NCBI GenBank assembly: GCA_025146135.1
Contig: CP102255.1
Location: forward strand, 1,798,001-1,862,000
From: Anaerotruncus colihominis
Lineage (GTDB): Bacteria; Bacillota; Clostridia; Oscillospirales; Ruminococcaceae
DNA: 64,000 nt
Direction of reading: 5' to 3'
Positions 9,301-17,307 of this stretch are shown one piece after another. The notes beneath the pieces are model-generated. The model was not told the origin of the DNA, did not search any database, and saw nothing but the letters and a program-made list of their open reading frames with translations. Each line of letters opens with the position of its first letter. The first letter of the stretch is position 1. Made by a program: the position numbers and the translations under genes.

Positions 9301-10620
9301 ATCGCCGCCGCGCAGGAAGCGGATCAGCTCTATGATTGCACCGCGCTTGCGTTCCCATCCGATATACGCGTTCTGCGTACTGCTGAAAACGCGGCGGCGT
9401 ACCAGCAGCGCAAATCGCGAACCATACTTTTCATTGAGCTGCTCCACCACACGCTTGGCAGCCGCCATATTCAGTTCGTCCTGCGGGTTATAAGGCCGGC
9501 GGTCCTCCTTAAAATCTGCAAGCACACAAAATTTTAAATGATCTCCTCTGTTTGAAAAATATAACTGTTCCAGCCGTTCCCGCAGCTCGTCCGCCTTTGC
9601 CGCAGCTGGCAAAAGTGTGGAGACAGCTACGATTGTCTCCGGCGCATCGCCGCGAAGCTCCATCCGCGGGATATGTGCCGGAGACGCGTGCCGCGCCGCC
9701 AGCCCACACGTGATAACGCGTACAATTTCCACCAGAGGCAGATAGGATACAAGCGCCGCTGTCAGGCTGTGAAAGACGCCCCAGATCAACACGCACAGCA
9801 GCACCGGCGCCAGCCAGGTCAGCGTCAGCGCCGCGATTGCACGGCGGCGCGCGTGGATCGAACGCGGATCGTGGTTTAAAAGATAGAACCCAACATGGCG
9901 TTCACGTTCGCCTTTTGCAATCTCGGCGCAGTTGAGCACATCCTGAGCGACCGCGCTCTCCGCCATGCCGCACCGTTTGGCAATGCGTGCGGCAACATGG
10001 CGGTAATGGCTGCGCGACTGCTCCGCCATGCGCGGATAGACGCCGGACGGGTCCTTTGCCAGAATTGCTTCGACCGCGCTGCATTCGCTGACCAGCGCGT
10101 CGAAATCAAGTTCACAAATGCGGTTCAGTTCCACAACCGCATAGGAGATCAACCGTTCCCGTTCCTGCTTCGCTGTCTGCTCTGCGCATGCGTCTGCCGC
10201 CGCACGTAGAAGCGCGCAGCGCAGCGCCGTGTATAAAAAATCGAATTGACGTTCTCCCAGCTCACCCAACAAGCCGGCAAAGAGAAGCGTCTGCCCCACA
10301 TGCGCCTGATCGGGCACCACGCGCCCATCCATAAACACGCGCTCAACTGCTGCATACAGCCGCATACATGCTGTTCCACAGCCTTTAAAACCGGGCAGAT
10401 CGCGCAGAATCTGTTTGGCATGTCCCTCTAATGTATAGAAGTTATCGGACAGCCATCGCGCCCAGGCTTCTTCCGGCGCAGCGGGCAGGCTGTCATATGC
10501 TGTGCGCAGATCACGCAGCCATCTGCGCACGGCTTTTTTCAGTCTCCGGATACCCGATGGTTTTGTCTGTGCCGCTGCACGCACACGTTCTTCTATGATC
10601 GGAAATAACTCGCTGTTCAT
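3316..10620 (-). CDS. Giant cyclic beta-1,2-glucan synthase-type protein (GT84 + glycoamylase-like + GH94)
   Basis: A 2434-residue membrane protein with the layout of NdvB/Cgs-type cyclic beta-1,2-glucan synthases. An N-terminal soluble part (about 1-255) is followed by a membrane pair near 260-305, a family-2-like glycosyltransferase domain with an LDADT motif near residue 462 and an RLHRWIRGDWQ (Q/RxxRW-type) motif near 610, further membrane helices near 645-700 and 775-818, a glycoamylase-like (PF10091-type) region with WGISESGYFAFDEQLNYQYK near 1095, and a C-terminal GH94 phosphorylase-like region with the catalytic GDWNDG motif near 2125. Known relatives polymerise UDP-glucose into beta-1,2-glucan and trim or cyclise it. 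It stands alone, divergent from a MarR gene. The product could be linear or cyclic glucan; the sequence does not decide. Confidence 0.85.
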   Translation of the reverse strand: MNSELFPIIEERVRAAAQTKPSGIRRLKKAVRRWLRDLRTAYDSLPAAPEEAWARWLSDNFYTLEGHAKQILRDLPGFKGCGTACMRLYAAVERVFMDGRVVPDQAHVGQTLLFAGLLGELGERQFDFLYTALRCALLRAAADACAEQTAKQERERLISYAVVELNRICELDFDALVSECSAVEAILAKDPSGVYPRMAEQSRSHYRHVAARIAKRCGMAESAVAQDVLNCAEIAKGERERHVGFYLLNHDPRSIHARRRAIAALTLTWLAPVLLCVLIWGVFHSLTAALVSYLPLVEIVRVITCGLAARHASPAHIPRMELRGDAPETIVAVSTLLPAAAKADELRERLEQLYFSNRGDHLKFCVLADFKEDRRPYNPQDELNMAAAKRVVEQLNEKYGSRFALLVRRRVFSSTQNAYIGWERKRGAIIELIRFLRGGDPAIACFAGDREQLSRARYLLALDADTLLAFDSADRLLSAAVHPLNRPVIGKHNIVTAGYGILVPRIGTDLNSAKAADFTRIMAGAGGVSTYEQECSDFYQDHFGESIFTGKGLIDIETFHTVVGRRFPENRVLSHDILEGAYLRAGLLSDVEMTDGMPANALSWLARLHRWIRGDWQNLCFFGRTIQLNGSSRPNPISALSRYQLFDNLRRSFVPVAALICVLVSAFTGWRAAILLCLLAFLSTALAPLLAAFRALLYGGRFALSRRFFARTLPRVFELCGQALLSVVMTAQQAVVAFDAIVRTLWRIFVSHKRLLQWTTAAQSETRDTGFFAVLKKSWLSELVGLCLLIFAPASHGLVKLYGLLFLLYTPAAAATARPAVQRLQAPDQSGRERLLSLCAQMFRYYEDYADKHNRWLPPDNVQFSPVEAVARRTSPTNIGMMLLSYLAARDFHFIDSRGLYVRLNHVFDTIETLQTWHGNLYNWYSTEDLHVLPEPFVSAVDSGNYLCALVALKEGVREYAAQEPGLETIAGRIEAILKNTDFSVFYNPKRRLLSIGAGADGRLVSSHYDFLMSEARTASYFAVATRQAQYRHWRALNRTMSRCGSYAGPVSWTGTMFEYFMPHLLLPIYEDSLLDESLHYALYCQKRRARRAGVPWGISESGYFAFDEQLNYQYKAHGVQTLGVKQGLDRECVVAPYATFLTLPFDFDGAMKNLEALESLGLTGRYGFYEAVDFTPGRAAPSDGGYAVVRSYMAHHVGMSMVACANALLGGIMQKRFMRDHAMRAAREFLQEQISKDTVVYDRMKDETELCRAETPVRAVSARDGVSPLAPRCALLASGELTHIFSDTGTSWLRFGDCDATRRPSDPLLNGQGVLAAVKLCGQTLTAAAAPFYQNGVERRSEFGPDFVAYHADQGDIGLTQRFSIDRTAPVERCELIVRNRTALKAVAQVLIYFEPVLARDSDYAAHPAFSKLFVTGERDPAADAVVFVRRHREGGEGPCLCAGFAGREAFECGLRREDMTPYPDGLENLLQFDALPFNGGGATPDGCCALRATMTVPAHGEQRITLLISCAAAREDALDALAGAREKKRAAAPAPLADDTMEARLAARLLPCLLLRASGGDSRALLENTRGQDALWSMGISGDRPIVLFDWNAYPDGARLAAYTRLWTLMRMYRLDFDLCVLGTPAAKTPDGVHVLLPERFDPSAVLLLRAAACHIAGQPEPPAPPEWEPAPVLHTDPAPILQAKERLDVVGGAYVNGRFYVSRVTPLPFSHILANRTFGCLLNDASLGNTWWLNAHECRLTPWKNDIATGCDGEKLWLSASGALYDLIRGARASFSPEDALYEGSAGKILTAVRVFVPAQGNAKVIDVSLENQTDEEAEVICAYGLEPVLGVTRLNAKYTQFDQEQGCLLMHNPYHMALPCHAAVYAPHEYPSYTTDRAAFLAGDWSARELLPNNDPIAGLIIRKKLPARRRADIRLILAAGATRAEAVAEALRQQSAPDVGMERPVEIATPCAPLDRFINTFAVHQIRSGRLFGRCAFYQCSGAYGFRDQLQDACALRLTEPALLREQILRCCAVQFAEGDVLHWWHPLPTETRGVRTRFSDDLVWLPYAVCAYVEATGDKTLLDEQVPFCTGGALASGEQEQYMQVQASETRAPVFEHCVRALEKAYNLGDRGIPKIGCGDWNDGFSKVGARGEGQSVWLAMFLSIVCDRFAALCDSRDAQRADALRAHAALLRRNVDVSCWDGQWYLRAFYDDGAPLGGHGNDECSIDLLAQSFAVFAGMPDQARVSSALDAALAHLVDDRCGIIRLFDPPFADTKQNPGYIKAYPRGIRENGGQYTHASVWFAQAMLESGRIRDGWRLIDLLNPTARCTDAARAQAFKTEPYYMPADIYTNKDAYGHGGWSIYTGAAAWYLRTVLETLLGLRPKDGALTFEPHVPDDWTHFTVKLRRENAVLSIEVNRTGMRSLTVDGAPAQSAPLDGRDHTILLTI

Positions 10621-10661
10621 CTGTCAACCGCCAATCGTATATTTGCAGATATTTTTGACAG
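10621..10661. promoter_or_regulatory. Inverted repeat in front of the glucan synthase gene
   Basis: CTGTCAA at 10621-10627 is mirrored by TTGACAG at 10655-10661, immediately upstream of the start codon of the large minus-strand gene. It could be an operator or a 5' UTR hairpin. I see no convincing minus-strand -35/-10 pair next to it, so this is only a candidate site. Confidence 0.3.
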
Positions 10662-10763
10662 CCAATTGCAAAAACATACAAACGCACAAAACTCCATCGC
10701 TCCTTCCCATAAACGTTTAATGGAGATTATTCTGCTGTTTTACAAGAAAAAAGCCTCAGAATA

Positions 10764-10793
10764 TTGACAAACTATGAATAAACAGATTATAAT
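10764..10793 (+). promoter_or_regulatory. Promoter of the MarR regulator gene
   Basis: TTGACA (10764-10769) and TATAAT (10788-10793) separated by 18 bp, both perfect sigma-A hexamers, 45 bp ahead of the GTG start of the MarR gene. Confidence 0.75.
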
Positions 10794-10838
10794 ATTTATA
10801 CAGAAAGTTTCCCAGACCAACAATCTGGAGGCGAATGT

Positions 10839-11288
10839 GTGGATCCGTTTATTAAGGAACTTGACGAAGCAATCGGGAAATTATGCGAATGTGAGCACAA
10901 GATCAACCAGAAGGCGCACGATTATGGCTGCGGCGTCCTTTTACATATGAGTGATATCCACATGATTGAAGCAATCGGCAATTACCCAGACAGCAATATC
11001 ACTGAGATAGCCGGCCATCTGGGATTTTCCAAGGGGACCGTCTCAAAATTAACAAAAAAGCTTGAAAAAGGCGGATTTATCCGGCGCTATCAGTACAAGG
11101 ACAATCGGAAGGAAACCTTTTTTTCGCTGACGGAACTCGGCAGAAAAGCGTACGAAGGGCATTACGCCTTTCACGAAACCAAAAGCGCCCATACACACCG
11201 CGAATATCGTAAATACTCGCCTGAGCAGCGGGCGCTGATTCTGGATTTTATACGTATGTATACCGATTATTTAAAGGATTACATTTGA
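10839..11288 (+). CDS. MarR family transcriptional regulator
   Basis: A 149-residue winged-helix protein of the MarR family, which act as dimers and usually repress neighbouring genes until a small ligand binds. The DNA-binding helices are visible in NITEIAGHLGFSKGTVSKLTKKLEKGGFIRRYQYKDNRKETFFSLTELGRKAYE (about residues 51-105), including the wing with the typical Asp-x-Arg. The start is GTG, chosen because GGAGG lies 7 bases upstream. It sits between the divergent glucan gene and the amidohydrolase/ABC operon; the latter begins 255 bp downstream on the same strand behind several palindromes, so it is the likeliest target. The ligand is unknown. Confidence 0.85.
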   Translation: MDPFIKELDEAIGKLCECEHKINQKAHDYGCGVLLHMSDIHMIEAIGNYPDSNITEIAGHLGFSKGTVSKLTKKLEKGGFIRRYQYKDNRKETFFSLTELGRKAYEGHYAFHETKSAHTHREYRKYSPEQRALILDFIRMYTDYLKDYI

Positions 11289-11543
11289 TCGGCTTTCCCG
11301 CTGGACCTTGCTTATCCGGCGGCTTCATTTTATGAAATTGTTTCCATTGGAAACTTTATTTTATGCAAAATCGTTTCCTATACCAACAATTTTACCATAC
11401 TTAGGAAATCCACGAAAATGATCCGATGAGCCTTTAACTTCCATCGAACCGTTCACAAAAATGCATCCACATTTTTTGTGAACTTCATTTTATTTCAATC
11501 GATTTATCATTTTAAAACGATAAATTAAAAGGGAGGAAGCTGC
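11289..11543 (+). promoter_or_regulatory. Palindrome-rich regulatory gap before the amidohydrolase/ABC operon
   Basis: Three palindromes are visible. The first is GTTTCC-ATT-GGAAAC at 11340-11354. The second is GTTCACAAAAATG at 11451-11463 facing a near-complementary arm ending TTTTTTGTGAAC at 11483; this one could also end the MarR transcript. The third is TTTATC-A-TTTTAAAA-C-GATAAA at 11503-11524, just ahead of the GGGAGG ribosome site. The third is placed where a repressor would block transcription or loading, so it is the best candidate MarR operator. I could not pick a clear -35/-10 pair in this AT-rich stretch. Confidence 0.5.
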
Positions 11544-12755
11544 TTGACCTATATCCTGAAAAACGCGACCGTTATCACGATGGACGATCAAAGGGTCTTT
11601 TATAACACGGACCTGTTCGTTGCAAATGGGCGTATCCTCAAAATTGCCCCGCACATCGAGCCGCTTGGAGTCAATACTGTCGACTGCACTGGAAAGTTTC
11701 TGCTTCCAGGGCTGATCGACTGCCATGTCCATATGGACAGCAACGAAATCACGGAAATGCTGCTGGCAAACGGCGTTACCGCCTGCCGCAACATGTGGGG
11801 CTTTCCTGAAACGCAGCAGTGGTGCCGGGAAATTGAACAGGGCAAACGATTCGGTCCAAAGGTCTATTCCACCGGTCCGCTTACGGATGGACAAACCTAT
11901 TGGGAGCATTCATTGATTGTAACAACGCCTGAACAGGCCGAGCAAGCGGTCGTAGATTGCCTCAATGGCGGTTACCAGTATGTCAAAACTTATCCCAGTA
12001 TTCCGCGAGACGCATTCAAGCGAATTATGGAGGCGGCAAACAATTTTGGTATCAAGGTCATGGGGCATGGCAACTATAACGTCTCCTTCCGGGAGCTGCG
12101 CGATTGGGGCTATTACTCGCTTGAGCATACAAGCTGCCTGCCGAAAACGGACGACGAAGTGCTCATGCTTGCTGAGTCCGATATGTGGTTCTGCCCTACC
12201 CTGACTGTCGGACGTACCATTTACAATTATGTCCATCTTGACCACAATGTACGCGAGACAAAGCACTACGATTCCATGTGCGGCTATTGGCACCGTGATT
12301 GGGACAAAATCACTGCTTGGCGCAAGTCGCTTCACCGCTATGACAATATGGACTTTGAAGGTGAACTCGAACGGGCCAGACTGTTCGTTCGTCATTCCGA
12401 CAATATTCTGATGGGTACAGATGTCCCGAATCCAGGCGTGACCGGAGGCTTTTCCGCTCACGAGGAGCTGGCGGACATGGCCCGGACCTTTGGAATGAGT
12501 CCATATCAGGCTTTGCGTACCGCCACGGTCAACGCCGCGCGCAGCCTTGGTATCTCCGGCAGCAAGGGGATGTTAAAGCCGGGAATGGACGCCGATATCC
12601 TGATACTTGAGAAAAACCCTTTGGAGGACATCGCCAATACGGAAACCTTCTGCGCGGTCATACGTGAGGGAACATATCACGACAAAGCCGAATGCGAAGC
12701 TGTATTGGCACGCGTCCGGCAGTATCGTGACGATGAAATTGAAGCCCTGATGTAA
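11544..12755 (+). CDS. Amidohydrolase family protein (prolidase/imidazolonepropionase-like)
   Basis: A 403-residue metal-dependent hydrolase of the amidohydrolase superfamily. The metal ligands can be placed: HxH at His61/His63 (GLIDCHVHMD), a probable bridging Lys148 (YQYVKTYPS), His175 (MGHGNY), His195 (SLEHTS) and Asp293 (LMGTDVPNPG). Relatives cleave cyclic amides, lactams or Xaa-Pro dipeptides in the cytoplasm. The start is TTG, supported by GGGAGG 7 bases upstream. It is the first gene of the operon with a peptide-type ABC importer, so the substrate is probably something that importer brings in, such as a modified peptide or cyclic amino-acid derivative. The exact substrate cannot be told from the motifs. 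Confidence 0.82.
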   Translation: MTYILKNATVITMDDQRVFYNTDLFVANGRILKIAPHIEPLGVNTVDCTGKFLLPGLIDCHVHMDSNEITEMLLANGVTACRNMWGFPETQQWCREIEQGKRFGPKVYSTGPLTDGQTYWEHSLIVTTPEQAEQAVVDCLNGGYQYVKTYPSIPRDAFKRIMEAANNFGIKVMGHGNYNVSFRELRDWGYYSLEHTSCLPKTDDEVLMLAESDMWFCPTLTVGRTIYNYVHLDHNVRETKHYDSMCGYWHRDWDKITAWRKSLHRYDNMDFEGELERARLFVRHSDNILMGTDVPNPGVTGGFSAHEELADMARTFGMSPYQALRTATVNAARSLGISGSKGMLKPGMDADILILEKNPLEDIANTETFCAVIREGTYHDKAECEAVLARVRQYRDDEIEALM

Positions 12756-12762
12756 AAATCGG

Positions 12763-12802
12763 ATTAAAGGCCGGCCGTTTTGCGGTCGCCACAGCCTTTA
12801 AT
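12763..12802 (+). other. Hairpin between amidohydrolase and solute-binding protein genes
   Basis: ATTAAAGGC (12763-12771) pairs with GCCTTTAAT (12794-12802), with an inner CGGCCG/CGGTCG arm. No T-run follows, so it is more likely an mRNA-stabilising or processing hairpin than a terminator. Confidence 0.45.
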
Positions 12803-12829
12803 ATAAACAATCCAATGAGGAGGACCATT

Positions 12830-14368
12830 ATGTTCAAAAAGACACTTGCGCTGGCGCTGAGTTTGGTGTTAAGCGCCTCGCTGTTCACGGGATGCGGCGG
12901 CTCCGCCAGTTCTGCCCCCGGCGCACAGGGCGGAAATCCTGCGGCCGGCGGCGCCGCGCGCGACGACCTCGTTGTCATCCTTCCGGACGATTTCACAACA
13001 CTCGATCCCTTTAAGCTTCCCTCCAGCGCGGAGATCAGCTTCTGCGCCAACATCTTTGACGGGCTTGTGGAATACGGGCCAGATCATCAGGTCGTTGCCG
13101 CGCTCGCCGATTCGTGGGAAATGAATGAAGCCGGCGATTCTTACACCTTTCATCTTAAGAAGGGAGTCAAGTTCCACAACGGAGAGGAGATGAAAGCCAA
13201 CGATGTCGTTTACAGCGTTAACCGCTTTATCAGCGAGGAGTGGATGCTGTTTGGCTCTTTCATGATTAAGGACGCCGAAGCAATTGACGACTACACGGTC
13301 AAGATCAACCTCAAATATCCATACGGTCCGTTTTTGAGCATGCTTACATACATGTATATCGCCAACGAAAAGGCGATGACCGAAATGGGAGACGACGCGG
13401 CGAAACATCCGATCGGCACTGGCGCCTACAAATTTAAGCAGTGGGATGTTGCACAACAAATTGTCCTTGAGGCCAATCCGGACTATTACAAGGGCGCCCC
13501 GTCCATTAATACTCTGACCTTTAAGATTATCCCCGACTCCAACACAGCGTTTGTCGCGCTTGAAACCGGCGAAGCGGACCTTTCCTTCAATTGCAGCGCA
13601 ATGGATTTTGAGCAGGCGAAGAACAACCCGAACCTCGCCACTGACAGCACCACCAGCAACTATTTCTATACTGTAAACTTCAACAGTGAAAAGGTTGACA
13701 AGCAGGTCCGTAAGGCGCTCAGCCACGCTGTTGACCGCGATGCCTTAAATGTGCTTGTCAATGAGGGCACCGGCATTGTCGCCGATCTGCCTCTCGTCGA
13801 AGGGCAGGAGGGCTACACCACCGATATCACCACCTATCCGTATGATGTGGAGCTTTCCAAATCCATGCTCAAGGAAGCGGGATATGATGAAAGCAATCCT
13901 CTGACGCTCGACTTCTTCTATGGTGAGGGCACCGAGAACAACAAGCTCGGACAGGCGCTTCAGTCCATGTTTGCCGAGGTCGGCGTTAATCTGGAGCTGA
14001 ACCCGGTTGAAACGGGAGCTTGGTGGCAGTTATTCGGTGACGGCGATTATACCGTCAGCCGCGGCGGTTATCCGATGGAGGATCAGAACACAGATTCCCC
14101 GTACTTTGATATGTATCATAAGGACGGTACCTTCAATGTCAGCCGTGTGAATAATCCGGAGGTCAACAGTCTTTTGGAGCAGGCCCGCCAGGAGCTTGAC
14201 GCTGACAAGCGCAGCGAGCTTTATGTCCAGGTCAATCAGATTCTGACCGATGAAGCATATTTTATCCCCTGCTATTTCCGTGCTTCCACAATCGTTTACA
14301 ATGCGAATCTGAAGAATGTCAAAGCGGTCAACAATCAGCGGTACCTTTACAGGGAATTTTCCTGGTAA
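12830..14368 (+). CDS. ABC transporter substrate-binding lipoprotein, DppA/OppA type
   Basis: A 512-residue extracytoplasmic solute-binding protein (SBP_bac_5 family) that captures peptides or peptide-like compounds for the permease encoded next to it. It starts with a lipoprotein signal peptide: Lys3-Lys4, a hydrophobic core, and the lipobox LFTGC with Cys22 as the lipidated residue, followed by a Gly/Ser/Ala-rich tether. The motif LDPFKLPSSAEISFCANIFD and the later FNSEKVDKQVRKALSHAVDRDAL are typical of the family. I chose the ATG preceded by GAGGAGG at a 6-base gap; an in-frame ATG 15 bases earlier overlaps that ribosome site and is unlikely. Family members bind diverse ligands, so substrate is open. 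Confidence 0.88.
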   Translation: MFKKTLALALSLVLSASLFTGCGGSASSAPGAQGGNPAAGGAARDDLVVILPDDFTTLDPFKLPSSAEISFCANIFDGLVEYGPDHQVVAALADSWEMNEAGDSYTFHLKKGVKFHNGEEMKANDVVYSVNRFISEEWMLFGSFMIKDAEAIDDYTVKINLKYPYGPFLSMLTYMYIANEKAMTEMGDDAAKHPIGTGAYKFKQWDVAQQIVLEANPDYYKGAPSINTLTFKIIPDSNTAFVALETGEADLSFNCSAMDFEQAKNNPNLATDSTTSNYFYTVNFNSEKVDKQVRKALSHAVDRDALNVLVNEGTGIVADLPLVEGQEGYTTDITTYPYDVELSKSMLKEAGYDESNPLTLDFFYGEGTENNKLGQALQSMFAEVGVNLELNPVETGAWWQLFGDGDYTVSRGGYPMEDQNTDSPYFDMYHKDGTFNVSRVNNPEVNSLLEQARQELDADKRSELYVQVNQILTDEAYFIPCYFRASTIVYNANLKNVKAVNNQRYLYREFSW

Positions 14369-14380
14369 CGAATATGCAAT

Positions 14381-14412
14381 GCCGGAAGGAGGGCATGATC
14401 CTTCCTTCCGGC
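14381..14412 (+). other. Hairpin after the solute-binding protein gene
   Basis: GCCGGAAGGA (14381-14390) pairs with TCCTTCCGGC (14403-14412). Hairpins placed between a binding-protein gene and its permease genes commonly stabilise the upstream mRNA, giving more binding protein than permease. Followed only by a short GATCTGTTTTG, so at most a leaky terminator. Confidence 0.5.
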
Positions 14413-14455
14413 GATCTGTTTTGTAAATGATAGATTCTTACAAGGAAGTGGCATT

Positions 14456-15391
14456 ATGGGCAGATTCATACTCAAGCGCGTGCTGCTGATGATCCCCATT
14501 CTGTTCGGCGTCACCATCATCGTTTTTACGGTGATGTCCTTTACGCCGGGCGATCCCGCGCGCCTGATGCTCGGACAGGCTGCGCCAAAAGAAGCAGTGG
14601 AACAGCTTCGCGAGGAAATGGGGCTTAACGACCCATTCGTTGTGCGCTATGTCCGCTATATGGGCGATGCGCTCCACGGTGATTTTGGCACCTCATACCG
14701 CACAGGACGCCCTGTTTTTGAGGAGATTTTCGTCAGGTTTCCCGTAACGCTCAAGCTTGCGTTAACGAGCATCGCACTTGTCATCCTGATCGGTATCCCA
14801 ATCGGAATTTTGTCGGCTGTCAAGCAATACTCCTTCCTGGATGTAATCAGTACGGTGTCGGCCATGCTGATGGCTTCCATCCCGGGTTTCTGGCTGGGAT
14901 TGATGATGATCCTGCTCTTTTCTCTGCATCTGGGATGGCTGCCGTCAAATGGAATCGGGTCGTTTTCGCATTATATCATGCCGACCATCGCCCTTGCTCT
15001 GCCGATCGCGGCGGAAGTGCTCCGTATGACGCGTTCCACAATGCTTGAAACAATCCGGCAGGACTACATTCGTACAGCGCGTTCCAAGGGGGCGACGGAA
15101 AAAATCGTCATCTGGCGGCATGCGCTTAAAAATGCGCTGCTGCCCGTTATTACAGTCATCGGTTCGGAATTTGGCGGCTTGCTCGGCGGTACAATTCTGA
15201 TTGAATCTGTTTTTGCAATCCCGGGTCTTGGCAGTCTTGTGGTCAACTCCATCCGGACCAAGGATGTGCCGCAGGTGATGGCTGCAACATTGTTTATTGC
15301 GCTGATCTTCTGCGTCGTCCTTCTTCTGGTGGACATCGCATATGCGTACATCGATCCGCGCGTCAAGGCACGCTACGAGCAAAAACGATAG
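14456..15391 (+). CDS. ABC transporter permease, DppB/OppB type
   Basis: A 311-residue inner-membrane permease of the peptide/nickel ABC importer family. It opens with the family signature FILKRVLLMIPILFGVTIIVF and the FTPGDPAR motif that begins the first periplasmic loop, and has about six membrane helices. The EAA-type coupling loop that docks on the ATPases is visible as DYIRTARSKGATEKIVIWRHALKNAL, followed by LPVITVIGSEFGGLLGGTILIE. It follows the binding-protein gene after 87 bp including a hairpin, and its stop is 13 bp before the second permease start. It forms the channel with the DppC-like partner. Confidence 0.9.
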   Translation: MGRFILKRVLLMIPILFGVTIIVFTVMSFTPGDPARLMLGQAAPKEAVEQLREEMGLNDPFVVRYVRYMGDALHGDFGTSYRTGRPVFEEIFVRFPVTLKLALTSIALVILIGIPIGILSAVKQYSFLDVISTVSAMLMASIPGFWLGLMMILLFSLHLGWLPSNGIGSFSHYIMPTIALALPIAAEVLRMTRSTMLETIRQDYIRTARSKGATEKIVIWRHALKNALLPVITVIGSEFGGLLGGTILIESVFAIPGLGSLVVNSIRTKDVPQVMAATLFIALIFCVVLLLVDIAYAYIDPRVKARYEQKR

Positions 15392-15404
15392 GAGGCGCGA
15401 TCTG

Positions 15405-16310
15405 ATGAGTCATTCTAACAAACGCAAAATCGCGCAGTTGGAGCGCATAGCGTCCGGCCGGCGCGCTGGAGGTCTGTCGGACGTTTGGCACCGGATGAAG
15501 AAAAACAAACCTGCGATGGCGGGACTGGTTATTATCACAATCTTTATCCTTGCAGCCATTTTTGCCGACCTGATCGCCGATTTTGATACGCTGGTCGTGG
15601 CGCAGAACACTGCAATTCGCCTTCAGCCGCCCAATGCGCAGCATTGGTTCGGTACGGATGGCTATGGACGCGATATCTTTGCCCGCGTTGTACACGGCGC
15701 GCGTGTTTCGCTCTCCATTGCCTTTCTGACAACAGCCGTTTCCTCTCTGGCCGGCGGCTTGCTTGGTTCTGCTGCGGGCTATTACGGCGGAAAGGTGGAC
15801 AACGTCATCATGCGTATCATCGACACAATCATGTGTCTGCCGCCAATGCTCTTTTCCCTTTCCATCGTGGCGGCGCTCGGCGCAGGTATGCGCAACCTGA
15901 TCATCGCGGTCAGCGTTACGATGACGCCGTACTTCACACGTGTGGTTCGCGCATCCATCCTGACAGTCGTCGGTTCCGACTACGTTGAAGCGGCGCGTTC
16001 CTGTGGCGCCGGCGACGCGCGCATCATTCTGCGCCACATCATTCCAAATGCAATCGGCCCGGTTATTGTCCAGGCCACTATGAGCGTTTCGTTCATGATC
16101 ATGCTGGCGGCAGGACTGAGCTTTATCGGTCTGGGCGTCCAGCCTCCAATGCCGGAATGGGGCGCGATGCTCTCCGAAGGGCGCGAATATATGCGTTATT
16201 CTGCGTACATTGTGGCGTTCCCCGGGCTTGCAATCGTTCTGTCGGCTCTCTCGCTGAATCTGCTTGGCGACGGTCTGCGCGATGCGCTTGACCCGAGACT
16301 GAAAAACTAA
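15405..16310 (+). CDS. ABC transporter permease, DppC/OppC type
   Basis: A 301-residue second permease. A basic cytoplasmic N-terminus precedes the first helix ([21 protein letters not shown]), then the family's [24 protein letters not shown] motif and a coupling loop [25 protein letters not shown]. The C-terminus [12 protein letters not shown] is a DppC hallmark. GGAGG lies 9-10 bases before the ATG I use; the frame is open further upstream into the preceding gene, but no ribosome site supports an earlier start. Works as heterodimer with the DppB-like protein. Confidence 0.9.
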   Translation: MSHSNKRKIAQLERIASGRRAGGLSDVWHRMKKNKPAMAGLVIITIFILAAIFADLIADFDTLVVAQNTAIRLQPPNAQHWFGTDGYGRDIFARVVHGARVSLSIAFLTTAVSSLAGGLLGSAAGYYGGKVDNVIMRIIDTIMCLPPMLFSLSIVAALGAGMRNLIIAVSVTMTPYFTRVVRASILTVVGSDYVEAARSCGAGDARIILRHIIPNAIGPVIVQATMSVSFMIMLAAGLSFIGLGVQPPMPEWGAMLSEGREYMRYSAYIVAFPGLAIVLSALSLNLLGDGLRDALDPRLKN

Positions 16311-16323
16311 AGGGGGCTGCGAC

Positions 16324-17303
<980 letters not shown>

Positions 17304-17307
<4 letters not shown>

